A stretch of 16,813 nt of DNA from Candidatus Corynebacterium faecipullorum (GCA_019114925.1 DXEO01000003.1:1-16813); one strand, 5' to 3'. Counted from the first letter of the stretch, positions 8,692-16,493 are shown. Numbers and translations are program-made. The notes: a model not told the origin generated them from the letters alone.

Positions 8692-8697
8692 GGAGAG
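8692..8697 (+). promoter_or_regulatory. Ribosome binding site deciding the pcrA start
   Basis: GGAGAG is placed four bases (six from the GGAG core) before ATG 8702. The in-frame ATG at 8669 is preceded by GAGGGG with only two bases between, too close for normal initiation. Confidence 0.5.
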
Positions 8698-8701
8698 CAT
8701 T

Positions 8702-11209
8702 ATGAATAGCAAATCCCCTTTCGTCCCCCGTTCGTCTTCCGATTCTTCCGCCGGCGGCCTGTTTCCTGCGCCCGGGAACAGCGTCGACGCCCCTTCCGGT
8801 CAGGGCTCTGATCCGTTGCTGGAAGGTTTAAACCCACAACAAGAAGAGGCCGTGACGCATTCGGGCTCACCGCTGCTCATCGTGGCCGGCGCGGGTTCGG
8901 GCAAGACCGCCGTGTTGACCCGCCGCATTGCCTATCTCATGCGCGAGCGCGGGGTCGCACCGTGGCAGATCCTTGCGATTACCTTTACTAACAAGGCAGC
9001 CGCGGAGATGAAGGAGCGCGTGGGCCAGCTTGTTGGCCCCGTCGCGGAGCGGATGTGGGTGTCCACCTTCCACTCCATTTGTGTGCGCATCTTGCGCAAT
9101 AACGCTCAGCTGGTGCCGGGCTTGAACACGAATTTCACCATTTATGACGGCGATGATGCCCGCCGGCTGCTCACCATGATTGCGAAGGACATGCAGCTGG
9201 ATCTGAAGAAGTATTCGGCGCGTGTTCTGGCTAATCAGATTTCCAACCGCAAGAATGAGCTCATCTCTCCGGAGCAGGCGCGCGCGGAGGCAGAGAGGAC
9301 GAAGAATCCTTTCGAACTCACTGTGGCGAGCGTGTACGAGGAATATCAGCGCCGCCTGCGTGCCGCGAACGCGGTGGACTTCGATGACCTCATCGGGGAA
9401 GTAGTGCGCATCTTTAACCAGCACCCACAGGTAGTGGAGTTTTACCGTCGCCGCTTTAAGCACGTGCTTATCGACGAATACCAAGACACCAACCACGCGC
9501 AGTACGCGCTTGTTTCGGCCTTGGTGGGCAGGGGCGAGCTGCCGCCGGATGCCCCGGAACTGTGTGTGGTGGGTGATTCGGATCAGTCGATTTATGCCTT
9601 CCGTGGAGCCACTATCAGGAATATTCAGGAGTTCGAGAGGGACTACCCGCAGGCGCACACGATTTTGCTTGAGCAAAACTACCGTTCGACGCAGACCATT
9701 CTGAACGCGGCGAACGCGGTCATTGCGAAGAATGAGGGCCGCCGCGAGAAGAACCTGTGGACCGCCCACGGCCAGGGCGAGCAGATCGTCGGCTACGTGG
9801 CGGATAACGAACATGACGAGGCGCGGTATATCGCCTCGGAGATCGATTCCCTGGCAGACAAAGGTACGGCCTATTCGGATATCGCGGTTATGTACCGCAC
9901 CAATAACGCCTCCCGCGCGCTGGAGGATATTTTCGTGCGCTCGGGAATCCCGTACAAGGTGGTTGGTGGTACTCGCTTCTATGAGCGCCGCGAGATTCGG
10001 GACATGGTGGCCTACCTGCGCATCATGGATAATCCAGATGACACGGTGAGCTTGCGGCGCATTATCAACGTGCCGAAGCGTGCTATTGGTGACAAAGCGC
10101 AAGCGCAGATTGCTCTGCACGCGGAGAACCTCGGCGTGAGCTTTGGTGCTGCCCTTCGGGATGCGGCGGAGGGCAAGGTCGCAGGGCTAGGCACACGGGC
10201 AGTGAATGCCGCGACCAAGTTCAACGAGATGATGGAGGGCGTACGCGCGCAGATTCCGGGCATGGTCAACGAAGTGACGGGCCAACCGGATTTGGGCGAG
10301 TTGCTCAACGCGCTTCTGGACGCCACCGGCTATCGCGCGGAGCTTGAAAACTCCAATGACCCGCAAGACGGGGCACGCCTGGACAACCTTAACGAGTTGG
10401 TGTCGGTAGCGCGCGAGTTCAGCTCTGAGGCGGCCAACGAGATGGCTTTCTTGGGCGCAGATGCGGAGGAAGCCCCGGAGCTCTCGGAGGGTGAAGCCGC
10501 GCCGGGCTCGCTTCAAGCCTTCCTTGAAAAGGTCTCGCTGGTGGCGGATGCGGACCAGATTCCGGACCATGAATCCGGAGTAGTCACGCTGATGACCCTG
10601 CACACTGCGAAGGGCCTAGAGTTTCCAGTTGTCTTCCTCACCGGCTGGGAGGATGGCCAATTCCCACACATGCGCTCCCTGGGGGACCCGAAGGAGCTCA
10701 GCGAAGAGCGCCGTCTTGCCTACGTGGGTATTACGCGTGCTAGGGAACAGCTCTACCTCACGCGCGCGATTCTCCGCTCGTCTTGGGGTAACCCTGTGAC
10801 GAACCCAGCCAGCCGCTTCCTCGCCGAGGTCCCAGAGGACCTCATCGACTGGCGCCGTGAAGAACCAGACAGCTCGCTGTCCGGCGCGTGGGGTGGAGAT
10901 GATTCCTATCAATACGGGCGAACCTTCGGCTCAGATAGCGGGTTCTTCCGTGGGGGCGGCTATGGCTCGCCGGGCGCTGCGTCTTCCCCTTCGCAGCGCT
11001 CGCGCAAGCCATCTTCGGCAACGTCGATGCCGAAGAATAACCATCTCAATTTAGTTGTGGGGGACCGTGTCAACCACGCGAAGTACGGGCTGGGCACGGT
11101 CATCGAGGCCTCCGGTACCGGCGCGCGTGCGACGGTCACCGTGGACTTCGGTTCAGCGGGCAAGGTCCGCCTCATGCTTATCGGCGGTGTGCCGATGGAA
11201 AAGCTTTAA
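8702..11209 (+). CDS. pcrA: ATP-dependent DNA helicase PcrA/UvrD (superfamily 1)
   Basis: This 835-residue 3'-to-5' DNA helicase acts in nucleotide excision repair and replication-conflict resolution. All SF1A motifs are present: LNPQQEEAV, Walker A VAGAGSGKT (near residue 61), TFTNKAAAEM, Walker B IDEYQDTN (near 255), GDSDQSIYAFRGA (near 290), EQNYRSTQTILN (near 324), TLHTAKGLEFPVVFLTGWEDG (near 632, motif V) and YVGITRARE (near 674, motif VI). A Gly/Ser-rich linker leads to a C-terminal Tudor-like domain (VGDRVNHAKYGLGTVIEASG), which in PcrA contacts RNA polymerase. An acidic insert before motif V is common in actinobacterial PcrA. ATG 8702 has GGAGAG (8692-8697) suitably placed; the upstream ATG 8669 has its purine tract only two bases away, so I prefer 8702. 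The first ~40 residues are disordered and Ser/Pro-rich. Confidence 0.95.
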   Translation: MNSKSPFVPRSSSDSSAGGLFPAPGNSVDAPSGQGSDPLLEGLNPQQEEAVTHSGSPLLIVAGAGSGKTAVLTRRIAYLMRERGVAPWQILAITFTNKAAAEMKERVGQLVGPVAERMWVSTFHSICVRILRNNAQLVPGLNTNFTIYDGDDARRLLTMIAKDMQLDLKKYSARVLANQISNRKNELISPEQARAEAERTKNPFELTVASVYEEYQRRLRAANAVDFDDLIGEVVRIFNQHPQVVEFYRRRFKHVLIDEYQDTNHAQYALVSALVGRGELPPDAPELCVVGDSDQSIYAFRGATIRNIQEFERDYPQAHTILLEQNYRSTQTILNAANAVIAKNEGRREKNLWTAHGQGEQIVGYVADNEHDEARYIASEIDSLADKGTAYSDIAVMYRTNNASRALEDIFVRSGIPYKVVGGTRFYERREIRDMVAYLRIMDNPDDTVSLRRIINVPKRAIGDKAQAQIALHAENLGVSFGAALRDAAEGKVAGLGTRAVNAATKFNEMMEGVRAQIPGMVNEVTGQPDLGELLNALLDATGYRAELENSNDPQDGARLDNLNELVSVAREFSSEAANEMAFLGADAEEAPELSEGEAAPGSLQAFLEKVSLVADADQIPDHESGVVTLMTLHTAKGLEFPVVFLTGWEDGQFPHMRSLGDPKELSEERRLAYVGITRAREQLYLTRAILRSSWGNPVTNPASRFLAEVPEDLIDWRREEPDSSLSGAWGGDDSYQYGRTFGSDSGFFRGGGYGSPGAASSPSQRSRKPSSATSMPKNNHLNLVVGDRVNHAKYGLGTVIEASGTGARATVTVDFGSAGKVRLMLIGGVPMEKL

Positions 11210-11213
11210 TGCT

Positions 11214-11969
11214 TTAGATGAGGATGCCGCGCTCGCTGAACCAATCCACCGGGTCAACGGCCGCGCCGCCGCCTGGGTGCACTTCGAAGTGCAGGTGCGG
11301 GCCGGTGGAGTGGCCCTCGTTGCCGATGACGGAGATCTGGTCGCCGGCCGAGACGCGGTCACCGACGTTGACCAAGAGCTGATCGCTGGGCATGTGGCCG
11401 TAGACGGTGATGGTGCCGTCGTCGTGCTGGATGCGGATCCAGTTTCCGAAGCCCTGGGCTGCGCCGGAGGAGATGACCTCTCCGTCCATGACTGCGTAGA
11501 TGGGCGTGCCGATTGGGTTCGCTACATCGATGCCGTTGTGGAAGGAACCCCAACGCGGGCCAAAGCCAGAGGTAAAGGTTCCGGAGGTCGGAAAGACCAC
11601 GGTACTACCGTTGGCATCCTGGCCGCGCGTAGGAGTGAGGCCGGAGTGATCGCCCTGTGGGGCGAAGGCCTCGGCGAGGCCGGGAATGCTGGAGGGATCA
11701 AGGACGATATCGAAGCCGTCCTGCGTGGAGTTGATTTCCGGGGTGGAGGCCCCGTTGAGGGCTCCGGCCGTGGAAACGATGAGCCCGGAGAATGCTTTGA
11801 AGAGGTCGGCCTTGGAGTCTTCCTTGACTTCGATGTCGCCGGCGGAAGGGCCCTGGGAGGACCCGTCGGAGGCATCCACGCTTGCTGCCGGTTCGGCGGC
11901 GAACGCTGGGGTCGTCACGGTAGCGGTGGTGACCGCCACGGCGGCGAGTGCGCTGAGCGTGCGCTTCAT
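11214..11969 (-). CDS. Secreted M23 (LytM-type) metallopeptidase, paralogue 1
   Basis: This is a 251-residue exported protein. A Sec signal peptide (MKRTLSALAAVAVTTATV...) probably ends after PAFA at residue 24. An acidic linker (25-120) is followed by a LytM/M23 zinc peptidase domain. Zinc ligands are His144 and Asp148 in FHNGID and His227 in PHLHFEVH; His192 (YGHM) and His225 are the catalytic histidines. All are present, so it should cut peptidoglycan cross-bridges or stem peptides at the cell surface. The C-terminal ~80 residues match the partial gene at 16563-16813 closely (WIRIxHDDG, VYGHM, STGxHLHFE, VDPxxW, ERGI). The ATG at 11969 has AAGGAC (plus-strand 11979-11984) nine bases upstream. 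It converges with pcrA across four bases with no terminator between, and is preceded by a long, structured untranslated region. Confidence 0.9.
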   Translation of the reverse strand: MKRTLSALAAVAVTTATVTTPAFAAEPAASVDASDGSSQGPSAGDIEVKEDSKADLFKAFSGLIVSTAGALNGASTPEINSTQDGFDIVLDPSSIPGLAEAFAPQGDHSGLTPTRGQDANGSTVVFPTSGTFTSGFGPRWGSFHNGIDVANPIGTPIYAVMDGEVISSGAAQGFGNWIRIQHDDGTITVYGHMPSDQLLVNVGDRVSAGDQISVIGNEGHSTGPHLHFEVHPGGGAAVDPVDWFSERGILI

Positions 11970-12000
11970 AACTTCACGTCCTTAAGTCCTGCTGTGGCTC

Positions 12001-12105
12001 GCTTCCACCGGCGTCAGCGGCAGGAAGCTTGTGAGCGATAGGGCACGGCCATACAGCCGTAATGCGCCTTGCAGCCTGCGACACGCCGGCGCGGTTGCGT
12101 CCGCG
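12001..12105 (-). other. Hairpin-rich 5' leader of the M23 peptidase gene
   Basis: Three short inverted repeats lie in the presumed leader: GCTTCC/GGAAGC at the ends of 12001-12028, ACGGC/GCCGT at 12045-12060 around a 6-base loop, and CGCGG/CCGCG at 12090-12105. GCGCC and GGCGC arms also frame the middle part. The nearest hairpin ends some 30 bases before the ATG. The leader does not show the conserved blocks of the c-di-AMP riboswitch as I remember them. It could be a regulatory leader or only GC-rich folding. Confidence 0.35.
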
Positions 12106-12132
12106 TGCTGAGGCTCTGTGGCAACGAGATAC

Positions 12133-12161
12133 AAACTATCCCGAGCTATCACCCTGCGCAA
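12133..12161 (-). promoter_or_regulatory. Candidate promoter(s) for the M23 peptidase gene
   Basis: On the minus strand TTGCGC (plus 12156-12161) and TAGTTT (plus 12133-12138) are 17 bases apart, giving a leader of roughly 155-160 bases. A second possible -10, TATAAC (plus 12221-12226), is a better hexamer but has no convincing -35. It overlaps an inverted repeat AACAC-N6-GTGTT (12208-12223). TGTTCG-N9-CGAACA (12191-12211) is another inverted repeat between the two, so the region looks like a regulated promoter. Confidence 0.35.
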
Positions 12162-12252
12162 TGTCTAAAAATGCAGGTAAATACAGGGATTGTTCGAAAA
12201 ACTATCGAACACCCCAGCGTGTTATAGGTGTGAAAGAAGTGAAAATTGTTAC

Positions 12253-12297
12253 GGGGGTAAAGTAGGGGTTTAAAGAATGGGGGTAGGCTATGGGGGG
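12253..12297 (+). other. Array of four G-runs with ~13-bp spacing
   Basis: Runs of 5, 4, 5 and 6 G begin at 12253, 12265, 12279 and 12292, with A/T-rich spacers of 7, 10 and 8 bases. The pattern could fold as a G-quadruplex on the plus strand. It also resembles clustered RamA-type sites, whose corynebacterial consensus is a run of 4-6 G flanked by A/C and T/C. Further GGGG runs follow at 12342 and 12351. Confidence 0.55.
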
Positions 12298-12308
12298 TGA
12301 AAAGAGCA

Positions 12309-12338
12309 GTTCCCCAGCCGAAAGCTCGGCCGGGGAAC
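12309..12338 (-). terminator. Intrinsic terminator of the padR-ABC operon
   Basis: A hairpin with arms GTTCCCC and GGGGAAC, one mismatch, then GCCGA/TCGGC around an AAGC loop gives a 12-bp stem. On the minus strand it is followed by TGCTCTTTTC. It lies 17 bases past the permease stop. Confidence 0.75.
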
Positions 12339-12354
12339 AAAGGGGCTTGCGGGG

Positions 12355-15054
12355 CTATGTCAGCGAACGTGATTCGCTGCGATCACGCGCGGTCAGCGGG
12401 GCCGTCTTGTCGCTGCGGTTCACCGCAGCCGCGAGGGCGGCAGCCAACAGCGGCACGACGAGCACGGCGAGGAATTGCCACCAATCCGGAGTGAAGTAGT
12501 CCTGCGGGCGCAGGCCACGGAGCGGCGTCGAGAAGATGTATCCGGAGCTATCGGCAAAGAAGTATATGCCGAGGTGTCCGGCGACCACACCAAAGAGCAT
12601 GCTTGCGGTAGCTAGCATCCAGGTCTGCCATGCTGCCACCTTGGACATCAGCGAAGGGTGGGCGCCGATGGATTGCAGCACGGTGCTTTCCTGGCGCATG
12701 CTGCTCGCTGCGTTGGCAATGATGAGTGCGAGCACGATGAGGCAGACTATCCCCATTCCAAAGCCCAGGTAGTAGCGGAAGTTCTCGGGAGTAGGGACAG
12801 CGAAGCTCAGCGAGTATTGCGACTGCGAGGCGCTCGCTGTCAGGTCTCGCAGCTCCTCACGCTCTGACTCGCTCGGCGACTCGTCGAATGCGAGAGCTTG
12901 GCCCACGTAGAAGGGCTCCATGTTCAGCTTTTCTGCTGCCTGCTGGCTAATCAAGACCACGTCGCGGGCTGCGGTGGGTAGTGCCTCCACAACCGGCAGA
13001 TCCGCGTCCTGTGCCCCGCTCGGTTCTTGGCTGTCAATGCGGTTATAGGATTTTACAGTCACCGTGCCATGCGTTTTATCGCCGACGTGACTGCTGTGGG
13101 GGAGCACGATGCCGCCGGCATCCAACGTTTGTGCCGCTGCGCGACGGTCTTCTTCCGAGTCGAACTGCCACAACTCGAGCTGGGAAGAATCCGTTTGAAC
13201 CATCCTGCTTTGATAGATCAGCGGGTTATAGGGGAACGATGTCATCAACTCGTGGGCGCACTCCTGGCGAGCCTCCTCGGACTCATCGGTGCGTCGCCCT
13301 TGCTTATCCACGAAAACTGCCTTCTCAACCGGCTTGCTGAGATCGACCTGTTCGCACTGGTAATCAAACTCGGTGGTGAGCTCGTAAAAAGTGCCATTCT
13401 CCGAAAGGCTGAAAGAGGTCGTCCACGAGGGGAAAGCATAGAAGGGATACGTACGGGCAGTTGTGGTTTGCAGGATGGCCTCTACCGCTGCGCGTTCTTC
13501 CGGCGTGGAGACCTGCGTTGGTTGCTCAAACAACGTCGTCTCCTCAATCAGCGCAGAAGTAGGCGGCATGACGAGTTTTCCCTCAGCGGTGGTCTTTGCG
13601 CTATCCGTCATGATGCCCACGCCAAACAGGGAGGCGACGAAGGCGACTGACACGAGAGCGATGGACGTCGGCAAGGCATGCATGCTGCGCCGGGTCAGGC
13701 CGCGTCCAGCCAGCCGCAACGCGAGTGGGCCGCGGCGAGACAGCAGGGAGCACAGGAAGACCAAGGCAGGGGCAGACGCGGCAACCGCGATGACTCCGAA
13801 GAGGGCTAACACCGTGGGGATGTACTGTCCCCAGGGAGTGAAGCTGAAGAGCACGAGCAGAAGCAGGAATGCAGGGCCGATGGCCATCCACCGCCGGAAG
13901 CGTAAGAGGCGGTCGGGAGCGGCTCCCTGGATTGCTGTGGACAGGGCTCCACGTTGCGCCAACCACGCGGGAACGATGGAGACAATGACACAGCCTGCCA
14001 CCGCCACGAGCCATGCGAGGCCAATAGCTAGGAAGGGCGGGTGGGCAGCAAAGTCCGGGTAGCGGGCTGTCCACCACACCCACGAAGCCGTGAGGCCAAC
14101 AACCACGCCGATGGTGGCGCCGATAAGCCCCATCAGGAGGCCATAAGCCATCACCGCGAGCATGATGTGACGTGGTAGTGCGCCCTGGCTCGACATCAGT
14201 GCGTACAGGCGCGTATTGCGTCCAGTGGCCAGCGTGAAGACGGGCGCGAGAAGGAAAAGGATGAGCAATCCGGCGATGGCGTAGAGGCCGACGAAGAAGA
14301 GCACGAAAAGAACGTCGCTCAAGGTCCCGCCAATGGAATCAGGCTCAAAATCGGGCCGGTCCGTATCTCGCAGCTCCGGTGCCCAGATTTCCAGCCCAGC
14401 TTCACGGGCACGGTCGGCATCCTCTTTGGTCAGCGGCGTGTCACCCACGATGGCCCAGAGAAGGTCCGACGTGTAGGCAAGCTCATCGGCCTTCTCATTA
14501 AGGGTAGGGGAGGTGACAAAGTCATGGTGCTCTGGAGCGATCGAAGCCACGGTGACCTGGTGTTCACCCTCTATTCCGGAGCCGCTCACCGTGATGACAT
14601 CCCCGACGGAGGCATCGATCTTGTGTGCTGTAAAGCGCGATAGAACTGCTTGGTTGGGGCCCAGGTTGAACTTGTCGACGGCCTCCCGTGCCCCCTCTGG
14701 TGGATTCTCCGCATCAAACTGGATTAGATAGGAATTGGTTGACTTCCCGGCGTGGATGAGCGCAGTATTGGAAACATAAGTGATGGGGCTAACGCTGAGG
14801 CCCTCTGGGAGTACCTGAGCTGCCAGCCGGGGGACATCACTGTTGGTGATGTCGGGTCGTTCTGCGCTTACCCCCAGAGTCCGCTCGGGTGAGCTCAAGG
14901 CCGCGGAGAGCCGTCCGGAAGAGTTATCAAAGAGCGCCATTCCAACCACGAGTGCCACTGGCAGCGCGACGAGTAGAACGGCAGCTAGAGTGCGCCATGG
15001 ATGAAGCTTGAGATCGCGCCGGGTAGGGCGGGTGGCGGCATTAATGCCGGACAT
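12355..15054 (-). CDS. FtsX/MacB-type ABC transporter permease
   Basis: This is an 899-residue integral membrane protein with about ten membrane segments: near 22-41, 246-270, 299-325, 343-365, 391-405, 412-437, 461-480, 762-782, 806-832 and 859-878. Two large hydrophilic regions, 42-245 and 481-760, are predicted outside the cell. The arrangement of one segment, a large extracellular domain and a three-segment FtsX bundle occurs twice, typical of fused two-domain FtsX permeases. The second outside domain has two cysteines, Cys567 and Cys599, that could form a disulfide. The true start is ATG 15054 with GAGGAGGTG upstream, one base after the ATPase stop; a longer in-frame reading to 15159 would overlap the ATPase gene. 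Substrate is unknown. Such proteins can export lipids or antibiotics, or transmit ATP-driven motion to extracellular hydrolases. Confidence 0.88.
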   Translation of the reverse strand: MSGINAATRPTRRDLKLHPWRTLAAVLLVALPVALVVGMALFDNSSGRLSAALSSPERTLGVSAERPDITNSDVPRLAAQVLPEGLSVSPITYVSNTALIHAGKSTNSYLIQFDAENPPEGAREAVDKFNLGPNQAVLSRFTAHKIDASVGDVITVSGSGIEGEHQVTVASIAPEHHDFVTSPTLNEKADELAYTSDLLWAIVGDTPLTKEDADRAREAGLEIWAPELRDTDRPDFEPDSIGGTLSDVLFVLFFVGLYAIAGLLILFLLAPVFTLATGRNTRLYALMSSQGALPRHIMLAVMAYGLLMGLIGATIGVVVGLTASWVWWTARYPDFAAHPPFLAIGLAWLVAVAGCVIVSIVPAWLAQRGALSTAIQGAAPDRLLRFRRWMAIGPAFLLLLVLFSFTPWGQYIPTVLALFGVIAVAASAPALVFLCSLLSRRGPLALRLAGRGLTRRSMHALPTSIALVSVAFVASLFGVGIMTDSAKTTAEGKLVMPPTSALIEETTLFEQPTQVSTPEERAAVEAILQTTTARTYPFYAFPSWTTSFSLSENGTFYELTTEFDYQCEQVDLSKPVEKAVFVDKQGRRTDESEEARQECAHELMTSFPYNPLIYQSRMVQTDSSQLELWQFDSEEDRRAAAQTLDAGGIVLPHSSHVGDKTHGTVTVKSYNRIDSQEPSGAQDADLPVVEALPTAARDVVLISQQAAEKLNMEPFYVGQALAFDESPSESEREELRDLTASASQSQYSLSFAVPTPENFRYYLGFGMGIVCLIVLALIIANAASSMRQESTVLQSIGAHPSLMSKVAAWQTWMLATASMLFGVVAGHLGIYFFADSSGYIFSTPLRGLRPQDYFTPDWWQFLAVLVVPLLAAALAAAVNRSDKTAPLTARDRSESRSLT

Positions 15055-15055
15055 A

Positions 15056-15772
15056 CTAACGCACCTCCTCGCCGGTGAGGCGCCCGTCGCGAACCATGAC
15101 GACGCGGTCGGCCCAGCCTGCGAAACGCGGCTCGTGGGTGACCAGAATGCCGGAGGCACCGGCGTCGATGCGCGCGCGGAGGACCTTCATGATCTCCTCG
15201 GCCGTCGAGGTGTCGAGGGCACCGGTAGGCTCATCTGCCAAAAGCACCTTGCGTGGCCCGATAAGCGCGCGGGCAATGGCCACGCGCTGGGCCTGACCGC
15301 CGGAGATTTCTTCCGGGAAGCGGTCGATGGTGCCGTCGAGGCCGACCTCGCTGAGAGCTTCCTCGGCGGCCTCGCGGCACTGTGCCGGTGAGAGCCCGTC
15401 CAGCTCAAGAGGGAGGGAGACGTTCTCGCCCACGGTGAGGGAAGACACAAGGTTGAAGTGTTGAAACACGAGTCCCAAGTGACGGCGGCGAGCGATAGCG
15501 GCCTTGGCCTTGGAGAGCTGGGAGGCATCGGCGCCGTCGAGAAGCACGCGTCCCGACGTCGGCGGCTGCAAGAGCCCCGCGACGTTGAGCAGCGTGGACT
15601 TACCGGAGCCAGAAGGGCCCATGACCGCGATGAGTTCCCCCGGTTGCAGCTGCAGGTTGACTGAATCCAGGGCGGTGACCTGGCGGGCGCCGCTACCGAA
15701 GACGCAGGTGATGTTCTCGAGTTCGAGTGGGAAAGGCATGTGCTGGGACGTGGGGATAGAGTCGGGGGTCAT
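15056..15772 (-). CDS. ABC transporter ATP-binding protein (LolD/MacB/FtsE type)
   Basis: This is a 238-residue cytoplasmic ATPase partner of the permease encoded next to it. Walker A is GPSGSGKST (52-60), Q-loop Gln104 is in VFQHFNLVS, and the signature is ISGGQAQR (156-163). Walker B is VLLADEPTGALD (176-187) and the H-loop is VTHEP with His213. All catalytic residues are intact. The pattern PSGSGKSTLLNVAGLLQPPTSG is typical of the exporter class that pairs with FtsX-fold permeases. Its ATG overlaps the padR stop as ATGA (15769-15772), with AGGAGG (plus-strand 15780-15785) seven bases upstream, and its stop is one base before the permease ATG. The three genes are therefore translationally coupled and transcribed as one operon. 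Confidence 0.93.
   Translation of the reverse strand: MTPDSIPTSQHMPFPLELENITCVFGSGARQVTALDSVNLQLQPGELIAVMGPSGSGKSTLLNVAGLLQPPTSGRVLLDGADASQLSKAKAAIARRRHLGLVFQHFNLVSSLTVGENVSLPLELDGLSPAQCREAAEEALSEVGLDGTIDRFPEEISGGQAQRVAIARALIGPRKVLLADEPTGALDTSTAEEIMKVLRARIDAGASGILVTHEPRFAGWADRVVMVRDGRLTGEEVR
15062..15070 (-). promoter_or_regulatory. Ribosome binding site fixing the permease start
   Basis: On the minus strand this reads GAGGAGGTG, inside the end of the ATPase gene. Its AGGAGG core is nine bases from ATG 15054 and rules out the longer upstream reading. Confidence 0.8.
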
Positions 15773-16311
15773 CGCGGGGCCTCCTCGGTGGCGGTTGGAT
15801 TGGCTAGGGATTCCACGCGGTCGAGCCAGCGTGAGAGAGATTCTAGGTCGAAGATTTGGCGCTCAACAGCCAAACGTTGGGCGCTGCGCTCTGCGGGCAG
15901 CTCCGAGGCTTGGCGGTTGAGCTCACGCAGTTGGCGGACGGTGGCAAAGCGCTGGGCGTCGAGCACGGCAATGACGTCGACGTCGGAGCGCCGTGCTGCG
16001 AGCGACACTTTGAGCACGAGCTCATCGCGCTCTATGGCGTCGTTGTGCAAGGTGGACATCCACCACTGTGAGAGCTCTTCGCGGCCAGCGGTGGTGATGG
16101 CATAGCTGGTGGCGCGGCGCCCGGTGGGGCCAGTGAGCTCACCGTCGGTGGCGATCAAGCCATCGCGTTCCAAGCGGCTTAAAGTCTGGGCAACTTGACC
16201 CATGTTGAGCGGCCAGAGGTTGTCGAAGGTCTCGGCAAAGCGCGTTTTGATGTGGCTGGCTGTGGCGGGTTCTTCACTCAGCAGAGCAAGCACGGAGTGT
16301 TTGACGGACAT
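15769..16311 (-). CDS. PadR-family transcriptional regulator
   Basis: This is a 180-residue DNA-binding regulator. The N-terminal winged helix (about 1-85) shows the PadR pattern: VLALLSEEPATASHIKTRF, then LNMGQVAQTLSRLERDGLI, a wing with GRRATSYAITTAGREEL, and SQWW. The remaining ~95 residues are helical, with a likely coiled-coil dimer arm (RQLRELNRQASELPAERSAQ and on), as in PadR proteins with a C-terminal Vir_C_2-like domain. The start is ATG 16311: a perfect AGGAGGTGA precedes it, whereas GTG 16317 would overlap that site. As the first gene of the operon with an ABC ATPase and permease, it most likely represses its own promoter and is relieved by a transported or membrane-active compound, as for LmrR/PadR-type regulators. 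The inducer is unknown. Confidence 0.9.
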   Translation of the reverse strand: MSVKHSVLALLSEEPATASHIKTRFAETFDNLWPLNMGQVAQTLSRLERDGLIATDGELTGPTGRRATSYAITTAGREELSQWWMSTLHNDAIERDELVLKVSLAARRSDVDVIAVLDAQRFATVRQLRELNRQASELPAERSAQRLAVERQIFDLESLSRWLDRVESLANPTATEEAPR

Positions 16312-16313
16312 GG

Positions 16314-16322
16314 TCACCTCCT
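16314..16322 (-). promoter_or_regulatory. Strong ribosome binding site of padR
   Basis: On the minus strand this reads AGGAGGTGA, with the AGGAGG core five bases from ATG 16311. It excludes the GTG at 16317 as the start. Confidence 0.85.
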
Positions 16323-16356
16323 GCGCGGAGGAAAGAGGGAGAAATTGGTCGTTGCA

Positions 16357-16394
16357 TACCCAGTAAGTTACTGGGTAACCTTTGGGTCGGTCAA
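16357..16394 (-). promoter_or_regulatory. padR operon promoter with perfect palindromic operator
   Basis: A perfect inverted repeat, TACCCAGTAA / TTACTGGGTA with a single central base, spans 16357-16377. On the minus strand a -35 TTGACC (plus 16389-16394) and a -10 TAACTT (plus 16365-16370) are 18 bases apart, so the -10 lies inside the palindrome. This is the placement expected of an autorepressor site. Binding by the adjacent PadR protein is inferred. Confidence 0.7.
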
Positions 16395-16421
16395 GAGTTT
16401 TCGGGGAAGGAATCTTTCAGC

Positions 16422-16448
16422 ACCCCCGTCCGCTTGTCCGGTGGGGGT
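16422..16448. other. Inverted repeat between the second M23 gene and padR
   Basis: ACCCCC (16422-16427) pairs with GGGGGT (16443-16448), and wobble pairs could extend the stem. The loop holds a direct repeat GTCCG-CTT-GTCCG (16428-16440). It has no T tract and lies upstream of the padR promoter. Function unknown. Confidence 0.4.
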
Positions 16449-16493
16449 ATACGGTGGAGCGTGCTCGAAGGCGGGGTGGAGTGGATGAGATGC

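Noticed and set aside
11055..12041. Open frame of 328 residues on the plus strand over the M23 gene
   Set aside because: It begins inside pcrA in another frame and is antisense to a clear signal-peptide-bearing peptidase.
12191..12211. LexA/SOS box
   Set aside because: The actinobacterial box is CGAAC-N4-GTTCG; here the arms are in the opposite order (TGTTCG-N9-CGAACA) with the wrong spacing.
11970..12226. c-di-AMP (ydaO/yuaA) riboswitch upstream of the M23 peptidase
   Set aside because: These often precede actinobacterial wall hydrolases, but I could not find the conserved GGGGAACC, GGGTGAA or CCGACAGCTAACC-like blocks. A covariance-model search would settle it.
15055..15159. Upstream extension of the permease to 15159
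   Set aside because: It would overlap the ATPase gene by about 100 bases, and the ideal ribosome site points to ATG 15054.
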